Source of the DNA: F23-D06 sp045130275
GTDB lineage: Bacteria > Bacteroidota > Bacteroidia > Bacteroidales > WCHB1-69
Direction of reading: 5' to 3'
DNA: 37,589 nt
NCBI GenBank assembly: GCA_045130275.1
Contig: JBGUPL010000053.1
Span: forward strand, 1 to 37,589
Shown piece by piece: positions 1 to 7,545 of the stretch. Numbering within the stretch: position 1 is the stretch's first letter; the number at the start of each line of letters is the position of its first letter. The notes under the pieces are model-generated. The model searched no databases and was not told the DNA's origin. It saw only the letters and a program-made list of their open reading frames with translations. The translations under genes were made by a program, and so were the position numbers.

Positions 1-44
1 CGGACGGGAAGAGGAAAGTGGCGAAGAAGTTCTTAAAAAAGTGA
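1..44 (+). CDS. 3' end of an upstream gene, probably a T9SS-sorted protein
   Basis: Only the last 13 codons and a TGA stop (42-44) lie in the window. Frame 3 reads DGKRKVAKKFLKK and then stops. A short polar turn followed by a basic, K/R-rich end is how T9SS type A sorting domains usually finish (compare the KVVVK end of the gene at 16740). The start and body of the gene lie outside the window, so product and length are unknown. It could equally be a truncated remnant like the one at 790-873. Confidence 0.45.
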   Translation, partial: DGKRKVAKKFLKK

Positions 45-107
45 GCCATGAAAAAGAAATATTTATTTTTGGGACTGGTCATAGTGAGAAAAAGTAATAT
101 TATCAAG

Positions 108-773
108 ATGAAACATTGCTTTATCGCTTTAGGCCTATTGTTGTTTTCCACACCGGCGTTTTCCCAGGACAGGTTCGGAGTCGTAATTCGATGCAGCGGA
201 CAAGCCGATTTTGTAAGTCGCGCCAATTGCGGTTCCACTTTTGGGGTGGCCGGACTGGGAGTCATGCATGCCGGTATCGCTGACCTTTCATTGGGCATAG
301 GTTATTCCTATAAAACATGTTCCCATAAAGAGTCACAAATAACGAGTGTCGGGTTCCAAGAAGAGACATTTCAAATTATTCATCAGATGCACTTCCTCAA
401 TGTTCCTTTTGGTGTCAGTATCCAATGCTGGCAACTGGGAAAGTTTCGTTTGAAAATATATAACGAATTGGAATACAACAAATTATGCTGTAACATAACG
501 TTTAAGCAGGGATATCGTCAGATGAAAACCATTGAAACACGGGGAAATATCCCTAAAGAAGCCGTGAATGGACTTACATATCGGTTGGGATTGAATGCAA
601 CTTGCAACATATCTGAACATTGTGTTTTAAGCCTGTTGCCTTTTTTCGGTGTGAAAGCCATACTTAACCAATATGAACCAACTCCAACACATTTTCCGAG
701 CGAACAGCACAGCCTTCTGCCGGATCATCGTTTTTCAGGCGGTGTTATTTTAGGGGTGGAATATTGTTTCTGA
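108..773 (+). CDS. Small outer-membrane beta-barrel-like protein, exported
   Basis: Predicted secreted protein of about 221 residues. An ATG also exists at 48. I prefer the ATG at 108 because it gives a clean signal peptide: MKHC, a hydrophobic core, then a cut after TPAFS. The mature part has alternating hydrophobic/polar stretches and many Gly/Tyr/Phe turns, and it ends in Tyr-Cys-Phe. A C-terminal aromatic is typical of outer membrane barrels. The 8-strand barrel of the PorT/OMP_b-brl type is the closest fit, but I recognise no specific family. It is unusually rich in cysteine (about ten in the mature part) for a surface barrel protein. No promoter is obvious, and it may be cotranscribed with the gene ending at 44. 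Confidence 0.6.
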   Translation: MKHCFIALGLLLFSTPAFSQDRFGVVIRCSGQADFVSRANCGSTFGVAGLGVMHAGIADLSLGIGYSYKTCSHKESQITSVGFQEETFQIIHQMHFLNVPFGVSIQCWQLGKFRLKIYNELEYNKLCCNITFKQGYRQMKTIETRGNIPKEAVNGLTYRLGLNATCNISEHCVLSLLPFFGVKAILNQYEPTPTHFPSEQHSLLPDHRFSGGVILGVEYCF

Positions 774-789
774 TAACCTTAAATCGTAG

Positions 790-873
790 GAATCCGTCCC
801 TGCGGGCGTGTACGTGTTGCGAGTGAAGGACACGGACTGGAAAGAATATCACCGGAAGATTGTGAAACGGTAA
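790..873 (+). pseudogene. Orphan remnant of a T9SS type A sorting domain
   Basis: The frame from 790 to the TAA at 871-873 reads ESVPAGVYVLRVKD, then a short stretch ending HRKIVKR. This is the last beta-hairpin of a T9SS C-terminal domain (consensus: L.sGvYivkv...g....kivkr). The frame is closed just upstream by TAG at 787-789, so no passenger protein is attached and no start codon is available. I read it as the decayed 3' end of a lost cargo gene. A terminator follows directly, as expected for a true gene end. Confidence 0.6.
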
Positions 874-875
874 CA

Positions 876-910
876 AAAAAGCCTGCGGATCGTTCTACTC
901 GCAGGCTTTT
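876..910. terminator. Bidirectional rho-independent terminator
   Basis: AAAAGCCTGCG (about 877-887) pairs with CGCAGGCTTTT (about 900-910) around a loop of about 12 nt. The flanking A-run and T-run give a U-tract in both directions. It separates the plus-strand T9SS remnant from the minus-strand gene ending at 926. Confidence 0.85.
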
Positions 911-925
911 CGTTTGTGTCAACTC

Positions 926-1990
926 TTAGGAGAACTTCCTTCTCAATAGATCGCAGAAGGAAAGATACGCATCAGACTTAGAGTCCCAGTAATACTTCTT
1001 TTTCAGCTCATCGAGACAGTTGAAAGCCTCTTCCATGTTGTGGCATTCGTTGAGAAGTCGAATCGACGCACTGAAATCCTCTCCACGGTTGTGGAATAAC
1101 TCCTTGATATAGATGAATTTATCGTTGATAGAAATCGCCTTGGTCAAATCCCCGACTTTGGCACGCTGATACTGACTGCTGATAGAATGGTCCTCACGCT
1201 GTTCATTGAAAAGATCATTGAGGGATTTTTGCTGCGGCTTTTGTACTGGAGTCTCCACTGGCGCGGTCGGCATTTGTTTCTCTGCCTTGACGGGCCGGTT
1301 AACTGCCTCTTGTTTAGATATTTGCGGTTGCACAACCGGTTCCTGTGCTTTCGGCTGTTCTACTGGCTTTGGGGTTTCCGGCACGGCCTTTTGGACAACG
1401 GGCACCTCAGGAGCATTCTTCTGAGGCAGGAACTGCAAGATGTCGTCCTCCTCGTGGGCCGTTCCTTCCGGCTCCGACTGTACTGTGATCTCAATGTCCG
1501 GTTCGACAAACAATTCTTGTGCATTATCTTCCAAAGAACCGTCGTCCTTAACCTTCTTCTCCTCGGTCTGCTCAATCTTGTCGAAAATGTCTGTTTCGGG
1601 AACAGCCTCCTCTTTTTTCTCAAGTTCAGGTTTTGCATTTTTTGAAGACTCCTGTGCTTCGCTGATTTCCTCAGCTATGCTTTTGAGTTCCTGTTCTACA
1701 GCCTTATAGCTCTCATGTTCAGTGTCGAAAAACAATTCCACGTCTTCCTCCAATGTCTTCGCCTGCGTGTATTGTTTCTTGGACTCAACTTCCGATGGGG
1801 TTGCAACCGGAGCCGTTTCCGGCAGTCGCACTTCACGCTCCTCCGTTTCCATATCCGAGATTTGGACATACAGCTTTCTCATTTTGTCCAACAGAATCTC
1901 TTTCTCAATGAGAGCCATTTTGATTTCTTTTGTACTGTCAGATAACCAATTATCTAACATTTTCGAAAATTGTTGGTAGGCGTCGTTCAT
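926..1990 (-). CDS. Hypothetical protein with acidic/proline-rich middle and small C-terminal helical domain
   Basis: 354 residues, no signal peptide. Residues about 1-55 form a predicted helical/coiled-coil start. Residues about 60-265 are low complexity (many E, P, Q, V, with PE/PV/QEPV tracts) and probably disordered. Residues about 270-354 look globular: a DLTKAISINDKFIYIKELF stretch, then a helix-rich end with a KKYYW segment. I have an impression that this NDKF-type C-terminal module recurs in Bacteroidota hypothetical proteins, but I cannot name a domain. It stands alone between a terminator and the divergent tdk gene. The ORFs on the opposite strand of the low-complexity part are shadows. 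Confidence 0.7.
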   Translation of the reverse strand: MNDAYQQFSKMLDNWLSDSTKEIKMALIEKEILLDKMRKLYVQISDMETEEREVRLPETAPVATPSEVESKKQYTQAKTLEEDVELFFDTEHESYKAVEQELKSIAEEISEAQESSKNAKPELEKKEEAVPETDIFDKIEQTEEKKVKDDGSLEDNAQELFVEPDIEITVQSEPEGTAHEEDDILQFLPQKNAPEVPVVQKAVPETPKPVEQPKAQEPVVQPQISKQEAVNRPVKAEKQMPTAPVETPVQKPQQKSLNDLFNEQREDHSISSQYQRAKVGDLTKAISINDKFIYIKELFHNRGEDFSASIRLLNECHNMEEAFNCLDELKKKYYWDSKSDAYLSFCDLLRRKFS

Positions 1991-2029
1991 TTTTTTGAAT
2001 TTTCTATATCAGATTAACGGTTTTTATAT

Positions 2030-2037
2030 TAATTTTG
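2030..2037 (+). promoter_or_regulatory. Candidate -7 promoter box for tdk
   Basis: TAATTTTG matches the Bacteroidota -7 consensus TAnnTTTG. No good -33 TTTG is found at the expected 19-21 bp upstream. A GGAGG-like stretch just before the tdk ATG (about 2082-2086) is unusual in this window but sits rather close to the start. Confidence 0.4.
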
Positions 2038-2089
2038 CGCTCGAAAAAAGCGCACAAAAATACTAAATTTATACATAGTTTGGAGGGAA

Positions 2090-2686
2090 ATGTTTTTAGA
2101 AAATAAAGCAAGCCGAAATCATAAAAAAGGATGGATAGAAGTGATATGCGGATCCATGTTCTCCGGAAAAACGGAGGAGTTGCTCCGTCGTATCCGTCGT
2201 GCGGAATTCGCAAATCAGAAAATAGAACTGTTCAAACCAGCGATAGACACTCGATACGATGAAACAGAAGTGGTATCGCATAATGAGAACTCACGCCTGT
2301 CAACCCCTGTCAACAATTCCTCCGAAATACTTTTATACGTTAACATGAACGACGTTCAGGTGGTAGCTATCGATGAGGTGCAATTTTTTGACGACGGCAT
2401 TGTGGATGTATGCAACCAACTGGCCAATGTCGGCATTCGCGTAATTGTCAGTGGTTTGGATATGGATTTCCGAGGCGTTCCATTCGGCCCGATGCCCAAA
2501 CTCATGGCGGTGGCCGAATATGTGAGCAAACAACACGCCATCTGTACCCGTTGCGGCGACCTCGCCCACTTCTCACATCGCATTGTGGCCAATGAACAAC
2601 AGGTTCTCCTGGGCGAAAAAGATGCTTACGAACCGCTTTGCCGTCACTGCTTCAACGAAGCAACCGCTTCAGAACGTGGGGAATAA
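2090..2686 (+). CDS. tdk: Thymidine kinase (type II)
   Basis: Cytoplasmic salvage enzyme that phosphorylates thymidine to dTMP with ATP. The 198-residue length is usual for the family. Visible motifs: P-loop GSMFSGKT (21-28), Walker B/lasso region AIDEVQFF with D95 and E96 (E is the expected catalytic base), and the structural zinc site C152/C155 with C184/C187. It is transcribed divergently from the hypothetical protein at 1990. Its 3' end overlaps the 3' end of the convergent O-antigen ligase gene by 43 bp. No other nucleotide-salvage gene is adjacent. Confidence 0.96.
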   Translation: MFLENKASRNHKKGWIEVICGSMFSGKTEELLRRIRRAEFANQKIELFKPAIDTRYDETEVVSHNENSRLSTPVNNSSEILLYVNMNDVQVVAIDEVQFFDDGIVDVCNQLANVGIRVIVSGLDMDFRGVPFGPMPKLMAVAEYVSKQHAICTRCGDLAHFSHRIVANEQQVLLGEKDAYEPLCRHCFNEATASERGE

Positions 2687-4146
2687 GCAATCCCTTTGCT
2701 TCTATTCAAATCACAAACTGTGATGACCGCCATAGCACTCCATACAAGGGCGGAAAGTTTGTCAGTGTCCAAAAAATTGTTGAAAACGCCATGTACGTAA
2801 TAGGAAACAAGAGATATTGTCATACATAACGACAAGATTTTCAGTGTTTTATCATCAGCATAAATATATGTCCTGATCCCATAGTAGAGAAACACGAAAA
2901 CAATCACGAAAACAGTGAGCATTCCGGGAATTCCACTTTCTGCACATGGTCCGATATATTCGCTGTGAGCGTTGCCGCCATCTCCGAAATCGGTTGAGAT
3001 GATAGTCCGATAATAACCGTGCTGGAAGGGAGCGTACTCAAATTGATAAGTACCTGGACCCCAACCGAATACAGGTTTTTCACGAATCATACCGAACGCG
3101 GAATTCCACCGGTTGATACGCTCCATATTGGATGCATCCGTGGTGATGTTCGACATGGATTGGATATGTTCCATGAAATTTTCGGAAGATTCCTGGCTGT
3201 TGCGACTCATCTTGTAGAGAATGTCATCGGCATAGAAATAGAGCAAAGTGCCGAAAAGCAGACCGCCCGCCACCAGCCACGACAGCTTGATGCGGAGCTT
3301 AAGGATTACATACACTCCGACTGCCACCACCAAACTTATCCAGGCTGCACGACTGAACGACAAATAAAAAGCCATCAAAAAAATAACGGTGAGAACCGCG
3401 TAAAACACCTTCTGCCACACTTTGTTGCCCGGCAGGAAAAAGAAACCTACCGTAATTGGCAACATGAAAGCAAGGGCCGCCCCGTATGCGGTGTGGTCGT
3501 TATAGAAAGGAGTCATGACCCAGTGGGCGAAATGTTTGTCGAAACCGCTGAGCGCGTGCTTGTAGGTGGTTATCGCCACAATGATGACCAACCCGACCGC
3601 ATAGCAGTTGAAATAACGTACAACATTTTTCAAGTCGTCCTCCGCCATCTGGATGAAAAACCAATAGCAGGCCGTTATGAACCACAGCTTCGACAGGAAA
3701 AACTTCAACGAAATCACAGGACGCACGCTGGTCAGACAGGTGACAAGCATCCAGCCGAGATAGATGTATAGTGCAATAGAAATAGGATGTTTCAGGAGAG
3801 CGCGATTAAGGTGCCAGTCGTAGAGTATGCGCGCAAAAAACACCATCGTCAACGCTATCATTAGAGCCTCTGAAGGAAGCGAAAGCCCGAGATGAATGTT
3901 TTTACTGCTGATAATGACGGACAAGGGCGTGGTAAACGCCACCAAATACATAACCCAGTCGGAGTGAAAAAATATAAGATACAATCCCACAATGGCTATT
4001 GTAACCAGTTGAATGACAGGCATTTCTCTGATTATAGAATAACCATTGGCCAACACAAGCGCCATCGCGACCAAAAAAGCGACAATCTGCCGCTTAGTGA
4101 TCTTACGCGTCTGCTGCTGTATCTTTTCTATTAGGCTGGTTTTCAA
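2644..4146 (-). CDS. O-antigen ligase/polymerase family membrane protein (Wzy_C)
   Basis: 500-residue polytopic inner membrane protein with roughly 11-12 hydrophobic segments and a larger periplasmic loop in the second half. The loop and its borders carry the family signature: FSRAAW, then RINRWNSAFGMI followed by FGWGPG, then NAHSEYI before the next helix. Proteins of this type (PF04932) either ligate polysaccharide to lipid A-core or polymerise repeat units, and sequence alone does not decide which. It is third in a minus-strand operon after sufT and the Wzz-like gene, overlapping the latter by 44 bp, so translation is probably coupled. The last codons overlap tdk on the other strand. Confidence 0.85.
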   Translation of the reverse strand: MKTSLIEKIQQQTRKITKRQIVAFLVAMALVLANGYSIIREMPVIQLVTIAIVGLYLIFFHSDWVMYLVAFTTPLSVIISSKNIHLGLSLPSEALMIALTMVFFARILYDWHLNRALLKHPISIALYIYLGWMLVTCLTSVRPVISLKFFLSKLWFITACYWFFIQMAEDDLKNVVRYFNCYAVGLVIIVAITTYKHALSGFDKHFAHWVMTPFYNDHTAYGAALAFMLPITVGFFFLPGNKVWQKVFYAVLTVIFLMAFYLSFSRAAWISLVVAVGVYVILKLRIKLSWLVAGGLLFGTLLYFYADDILYKMSRNSQESSENFMEHIQSMSNITTDASNMERINRWNSAFGMIREKPVFGWGPGTYQFEYAPFQHGYYRTIISTDFGDGGNAHSEYIGPCAESGIPGMLTVFVIVFVFLYYGIRTYIYADDKTLKILSLCMTISLVSYYVHGVFNNFLDTDKLSALVWSAMAVITVCDLNRSKGIAYSPRSEAVASLKQ

Positions 4147-5131
4147 TTCTTTCTATCATTAAAAGCACCACCATCGCCAAAACGAAAGCGCACAGGGTGG
4201 AAATGACAACGATAAGGGATTTCTTAGGATAGTACTTCTTGTCGGCAAGAACAGGATTGTCTATGACAAATTTGACCGGCATGATAGTAGTCATATCCAT
4301 TTTGGCATCCAGCATTTTTTCCTTGCACAATGCATGATATTTGCTGAAATTGTATTCCAAATCCTGGTAAGTGGTCAGCTTTGCGCCATATTTGGCAATG
4401 GTGTCCTGCTCTTTCCGGATACGCTGCATGGCAGCGGCATTGCCTTGCGCTGCCGCAATGGCATATTGTTGTGTGAGACGTTCACTCTGCAATTTCACAT
4501 CAAAAACGCCATGTTTCATGATTTCCTCAATGGAATCGTTAACCTTGGCAATCTCAAGTTCAACAGAATCCAACTGGTTTTGGAGAATTTGATACGCGGC
4601 TTTCGTACGTTCAAGTTCCACCCTGTTCTTGATGGTGTCCAGCCAGCGCACCACATCGACGGTCATATCGTATGCGCGCTGCGGGTCCCAGTCGCTCAAG
4701 GAAACGGTAATTGCACCGTACTCGGTCCGCTTGACCGTCATATTGTTCGTAATGGTCTTATAGAGTTTCGTTTTACCACCCTTTTTGTTTAAATCGATGT
4801 CATAATATTCTGCCAATTTGTATTTTTCAATCAACGAATCTTTAATCGATGTGGCATTCAGAAAGGGGAGCATCTGCTCTGTCTCATCCATTGTAGCCAA
4901 TGCCTTGACTTCCAGTCGTTCATTATAATTCTGTTCATTCAACAAAATTTTCGATACAGAACTGGTGCGAGGCGCATAGAGTATCGCCGTGGACTTAAAT
5001 CGCGGACGGACCAAAAAGGAACACACCGCCGAAACAAAGAAAGTGGCCACACAAACAATGAGCAGCCATTTCCGCCATTTCCACATAAACTGCAACAGAC
5101 TGAAAGCGTTGTAACGGTCTTTATTTTCCAT
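4103..5131 (-). CDS. Wzz-like polysaccharide chain-length determinant/co-polymerase
   Basis: 342 residues. One transmembrane helix lies near residues 21-42 and a second near 305-330. Between them is a long, largely helical periplasmic domain (coiled coil around 165-215 and 230-290). A proline-containing stretch, NPVLADKKYYPKK, sits just before the second helix, as is typical of Wzz/PF02706 proteins. There is no cytoplasmic tyrosine-kinase domain. Such proteins set the modal length of O-antigen or capsule chains. The 44-bp overlap with the downstream ligase/polymerase gene supports joint function. Confidence 0.85.
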   Translation of the reverse strand: MENKDRYNAFSLLQFMWKWRKWLLIVCVATFFVSAVCSFLVRPRFKSTAILYAPRTSSVSKILLNEQNYNERLEVKALATMDETEQMLPFLNATSIKDSLIEKYKLAEYYDIDLNKKGGKTKLYKTITNNMTVKRTEYGAITVSLSDWDPQRAYDMTVDVVRWLDTIKNRVELERTKAAYQILQNQLDSVELEIAKVNDSIEEIMKHGVFDVKLQSERLTQQYAIAAAQGNAAAMQRIRKEQDTIAKYGAKLTTYQDLEYNFSKYHALCKEKMLDAKMDMTTIMPVKFVIDNPVLADKKYYPKKSLIVVISTLCAFVLAMVVLLMIERIENQPNRKDTAADA

Positions 5132-5169
5132 TCGTAAATATTTGATTATGTGATAATTAATTCTAAATA

Positions 5170-5466
5170 TTAGAGCAAGCCCAATTCCATTCTGGCGGCC
5201 TCAGTCATCCGGTCCATTGTCCAAGGCGGATCGAATGTCACATCCACCACCACTTTGTTCACCCCGGGAATCATCGAGACGCGGGTCTGCACTTCCATGG
5301 GAAGGCTTTCCGCCACCGGACAGTTGGGCGCGGTCAGCGTCATCAGAATGTAAACATCATTGTTCGCGTTGATTTCCAATTTGTAAATAAACCCCAACTC
5401 CCAAATGTTAACAGGTATTTCCGGGTCATAAATCGAATTGAGTACCTCAATCACCTTGGCTTTCAT
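5170..5466 (-). CDS. sufT: MIP18/DUF59 family Fe-S assembly protein (SufT-like)
   Basis: 98-residue cytosolic protein, the usual stand-alone DUF59 length. Motifs: DPEIPVNIWELGFIY (14-28), LTAPNCPVAE with the conserved C49, and VTFDPPWTMDRMT near the C-terminus. The family assists maturation of Fe-S proteins. In Bacteroidota it is often in or near suf genes, but here sufS is 17 kb away on the other strand. It is the first gene of the minus-strand group, 38 bp ahead of the Wzz-like gene. The symbol is by family similarity. Confidence 0.85.
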   Translation of the reverse strand: MKAKVIEVLNSIYDPEIPVNIWELGFIYKLEINANNDVYILMTLTAPNCPVAESLPMEVQTRVSMIPGVNKVVVDVTFDPPWTMDRMTEAARMELGLL

Positions 5467-5482
5467 AAATCTTTATTTTTTG

Positions 5483-5490
5483 CAAAAATA
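5483..5490 (-). promoter_or_regulatory. -7 promoter box for sufT and the polysaccharide genes
   Basis: The minus strand reads TATTTTTG, 17 bp upstream of the sufT start at 5466, which implies a very short leader. No clear -33 TTTG is present at the usual distance. Confidence 0.5.
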
Positions 5491-5627
5491 GCAAATATTA
5501 ACGTATGGTTTCCTTTTTTAGTGTATTTTTTTCAACAAATTTGGTAAAAAGTTTTTTCATATTTCAAGCTATAAATACATCCCTTATTTTCAACAGGTTG
5601 GTCTTGTTGAATTAAATTTTCCTGTGG

Positions 5628-5660
5628 TTTGGCCATCTATACGTAAAAATTGTATTTTTG
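5628..5660 (+). promoter_or_regulatory. Complete Bacteroidota promoter (-33 and -7) for the chagasin-like gene
   Basis: TTTG at 5628-5631 and TATTTTTG at 5653-5660 are separated by 21 bp, matching the TTTG-N19-21-TAnnTTTG consensus. The expected start of transcription is only about 12-15 nt before the ATG at 5679. This placement is why I take that ATG and not the upstream TTG at 5658, which lies inside the -7 box. Confidence 0.8.
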
Positions 5661-5678
5661 CACTTTAATAACGGAAAA

Positions 5679-6056
5679 ATGAAAAAAGTCATCTATTTTA
5701 GCGCGATAATTTGTCTGCTTTGGGGATGCCAAGCTCAGAAAAAGTTGGTCAACGTCAACACGGATATCAACGAGGTGGAACTTAAAAAGGGTCAGTCATG
5801 CGAGATTGAGTTTATCACGAACGCTTCCACCGGATTTTGGTGGCAGCTGATCAACGAAGATGATATCAACATTGTGAAAAGCGTCGGTGACCGTTACACG
5901 AGCGACGCTCCGAAAGGCATGGTTGGCGCCTCCAGCCACCGCTTCTGGAAATTCGAAGCGCTGGAAAAAGGTACCCAGACCCTGCACTTCGTATATGCGC
6001 GCGGCGATGTAAGCCAACCCGCCCGCACCCGCGACGTGATCATTACAGTCAAGTAG
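5679..6056 (+). CDS. Chagasin-like (I42) cysteine-peptidase inhibitor, lipoprotein
   Basis: 125 residues. N-terminal lipoprotein signal with lipobox LLWGC (C17), so it is probably anchored in the inner or outer membrane. The mature part is one beta-sandwich domain carrying the chagasin loops: NASTGFWW (about 48-55, the NPTTGY-like loop) and GMVGASSHRFW (80-90). The third loop is near YARGD (107-111). Chagasin proteins inhibit papain-family peptidases and in bacteria are thought to protect the cell from self-made or host peptidases. Its stop codon touches the start of the glycosyltransferase gene (TAG then ATG), so the two are one transcript. Confidence 0.85.
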   Translation: MKKVIYFSAIICLLWGCQAQKKLVNVNTDINEVELKKGQSCEIEFITNASTGFWWQLINEDDINIVKSVGDRYTSDAPKGMVGASSHRFWKFEALEKGTQTLHFVYARGDVSQPARTRDVIITVK

Positions 6057-7271
6057 ATGCTGACGGTCAGGGTTGCCATTCCCGCGATGGACGAGCTGGA
6101 TTACTTGCCCGTCACATTGAATGCGCTTGCCCGTCAGAAGACCCGTTTTCCTTTTGAAGTCTATGTATGTGTGAATCAACCTGATAGCTATTGGTATGAT
6201 TCCACTAAGGTTCATATATGCGACCATAACAAACAACTGCTGGATTATCTGCAGAATTTTGATTTTTTAACGCTACATGTGTTGGATTATTCCTCACCGG
6301 GAAAAGGTTGGCCTGTGGGGAAATCCGGGGTTGGATATGCGCGTAAAATATTGTTTTCCAATATTTTAAATGTTTCTGAAGAAGAGGATGTTATTGTCAG
6401 TCTGGATGCCGACACCTATGTGGGCGCGGATTATATTCAATCGATTGCGGAAAACTTCACCGCTCATTCATCGATGAACGCTATCGCAGTCCCGTACTAC
6501 CACGATGTGCTTCCCAACGATGAAACACAAAGCAAGGCTATGCTCCGCTATGAGATTTATATGCGCAACTACGCCATCAACCTGCTGAAAATCAAAAGTC
6601 CATACGGTTTTACAGCGCTGGGCTCCGCCATCGCCATGAAGGCTGGCGCATTACGGAAAATCGGAAACATCACCCCACTTCAAAGTGGTGAGGATTTCTA
6701 CCTTGTCCAAAAATTCTGCAAAATGGGCGGTTTAAGTCTTTTTAACTCTGAACTTGTACGACCCGCCAACCGTTATTCCAACCGCGTACCATTTGGAACC
6801 GGACCTGCCATGTCTTTGGGGGCCAAAGGGGGTTGGGACAGCTATCCCCTATATCACCACAACTGTTTTGAATCCATATTTCAGGCATATTCCCATTTGC
6901 AAGAATTATACGACGGGACATTTTCCATTACAAACAATGATTTTTTGCTTTTCTTGCAAAAAGACATAAAAAAGAGGGATATATGGACTGATATCCGCCA
7001 AAACGTGTCTGATTTTTCACATTTTGTGAAAGCCTTCCATCAAAAGGCCGACGGATTGCGGATTCTGCAATATGCTCGGCAAAAACAGAAACAAAAGGCC
7101 ACAAGTGAAGAGCAGTCGATTTGCGATAACGTCCATCTTTGGCTACCGGAAAAATATCCGATTTGGCTATCGCCGGACCGTCCGTTATCCTCGTATTCCT
7201 TAACACAACTGGATTCGCTTCGGAACATCCTCTTTGAGGAAGAGCAACTTTTGAGGAAGCACTATTATTAG
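6057..7271 (+). CDS. Family 2-type glycosyltransferase
   Basis: 404 residues, cytoplasmic with no transmembrane helix. The GT-A fold is visible in order: VRVAIPAMDELDYLPVTLNAL at the N-terminus, the nucleotide-binding DxD in SLDADTY (D117/D119), and a later acceptor-side SGEDFYLVQKF segment with the catalytic-base-like ED. The C-terminal 150 residues are helical and not assigned. Substrate unknown. It abuts the upstream inhibitor lipoprotein with no gap. The start at 6057 gives a GT2 N-terminus at the usual distance. Confidence 0.8.
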   Translation: MLTVRVAIPAMDELDYLPVTLNALARQKTRFPFEVYVCVNQPDSYWYDSTKVHICDHNKQLLDYLQNFDFLTLHVLDYSSPGKGWPVGKSGVGYARKILFSNILNVSEEEDVIVSLDADTYVGADYIQSIAENFTAHSSMNAIAVPYYHDVLPNDETQSKAMLRYEIYMRNYAINLLKIKSPYGFTALGSAIAMKAGALRKIGNITPLQSGEDFYLVQKFCKMGGLSLFNSELVRPANRYSNRVPFGTGPAMSLGAKGGWDSYPLYHHNCFESIFQAYSHLQELYDGTFSITNNDFLLFLQKDIKKRDIWTDIRQNVSDFSHFVKAFHQKADGLRILQYARQKQKQKATSEEQSICDNVHLWLPEKYPIWLSPDRPLSSYSLTQLDSLRNILFEEEQLLRKHYY

Positions 7272-7545
7272 ACAGGACAACTGAACGATAAACACATAAA
7301 TGAACACAATACTGCACATTCAACACTTATTCTTGCAAAAAAAGGCACAAAAATGGATATTGCATCACAAAGATTGTCTTTTCCGTTGCAATAATTGCAT
7401 ATTGCATTTATTTGTCACTTATCTGCATATTTTGATGACCTTATGCGACAATAAGTGCAAATACTCTGTTAAAACATCACTTTTTTAATCTTTTTTTCTT
7501 TTGATATAAAATAATTTATTATTTTTACACATAATTCAATATACT
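7272..7545. promoter_or_regulatory. AT-rich intergenic region with repeated TTGCA motifs upstream of the LytTR gene
   Basis: This 274-bp gap holds no convincing gene. The 62-codon ORF at 7300 has no recognisable features. It contains TTGCA five times in about 75 bp (7333, 7360, 7386, 7395, 7402), three of them as ATTGCAT, and the last two ATTGCAT copies are back to back. A weak promoter candidate is TTTG at 7500-7503 with TATTTTTA at 7520-7527; the spacer is short (16 bp) and the last -7 base is wrong. The motif cluster could be a regulator-binding array. Confidence 0.4.

Noticed and set aside
1187..1645. Plus-strand open frames over the low-complexity gene
   Set aside because: Antisense to the acidic/proline-rich stretch of the minus-strand gene; composition is a mirror of that low complexity.
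7300..7488. Possible 62-residue gene upstream of the LytTR regulator
   Set aside because: No promoter of the usual type, no domain, odd composition (many H, C, L). Better explained as part of an AT-rich regulatory gap.
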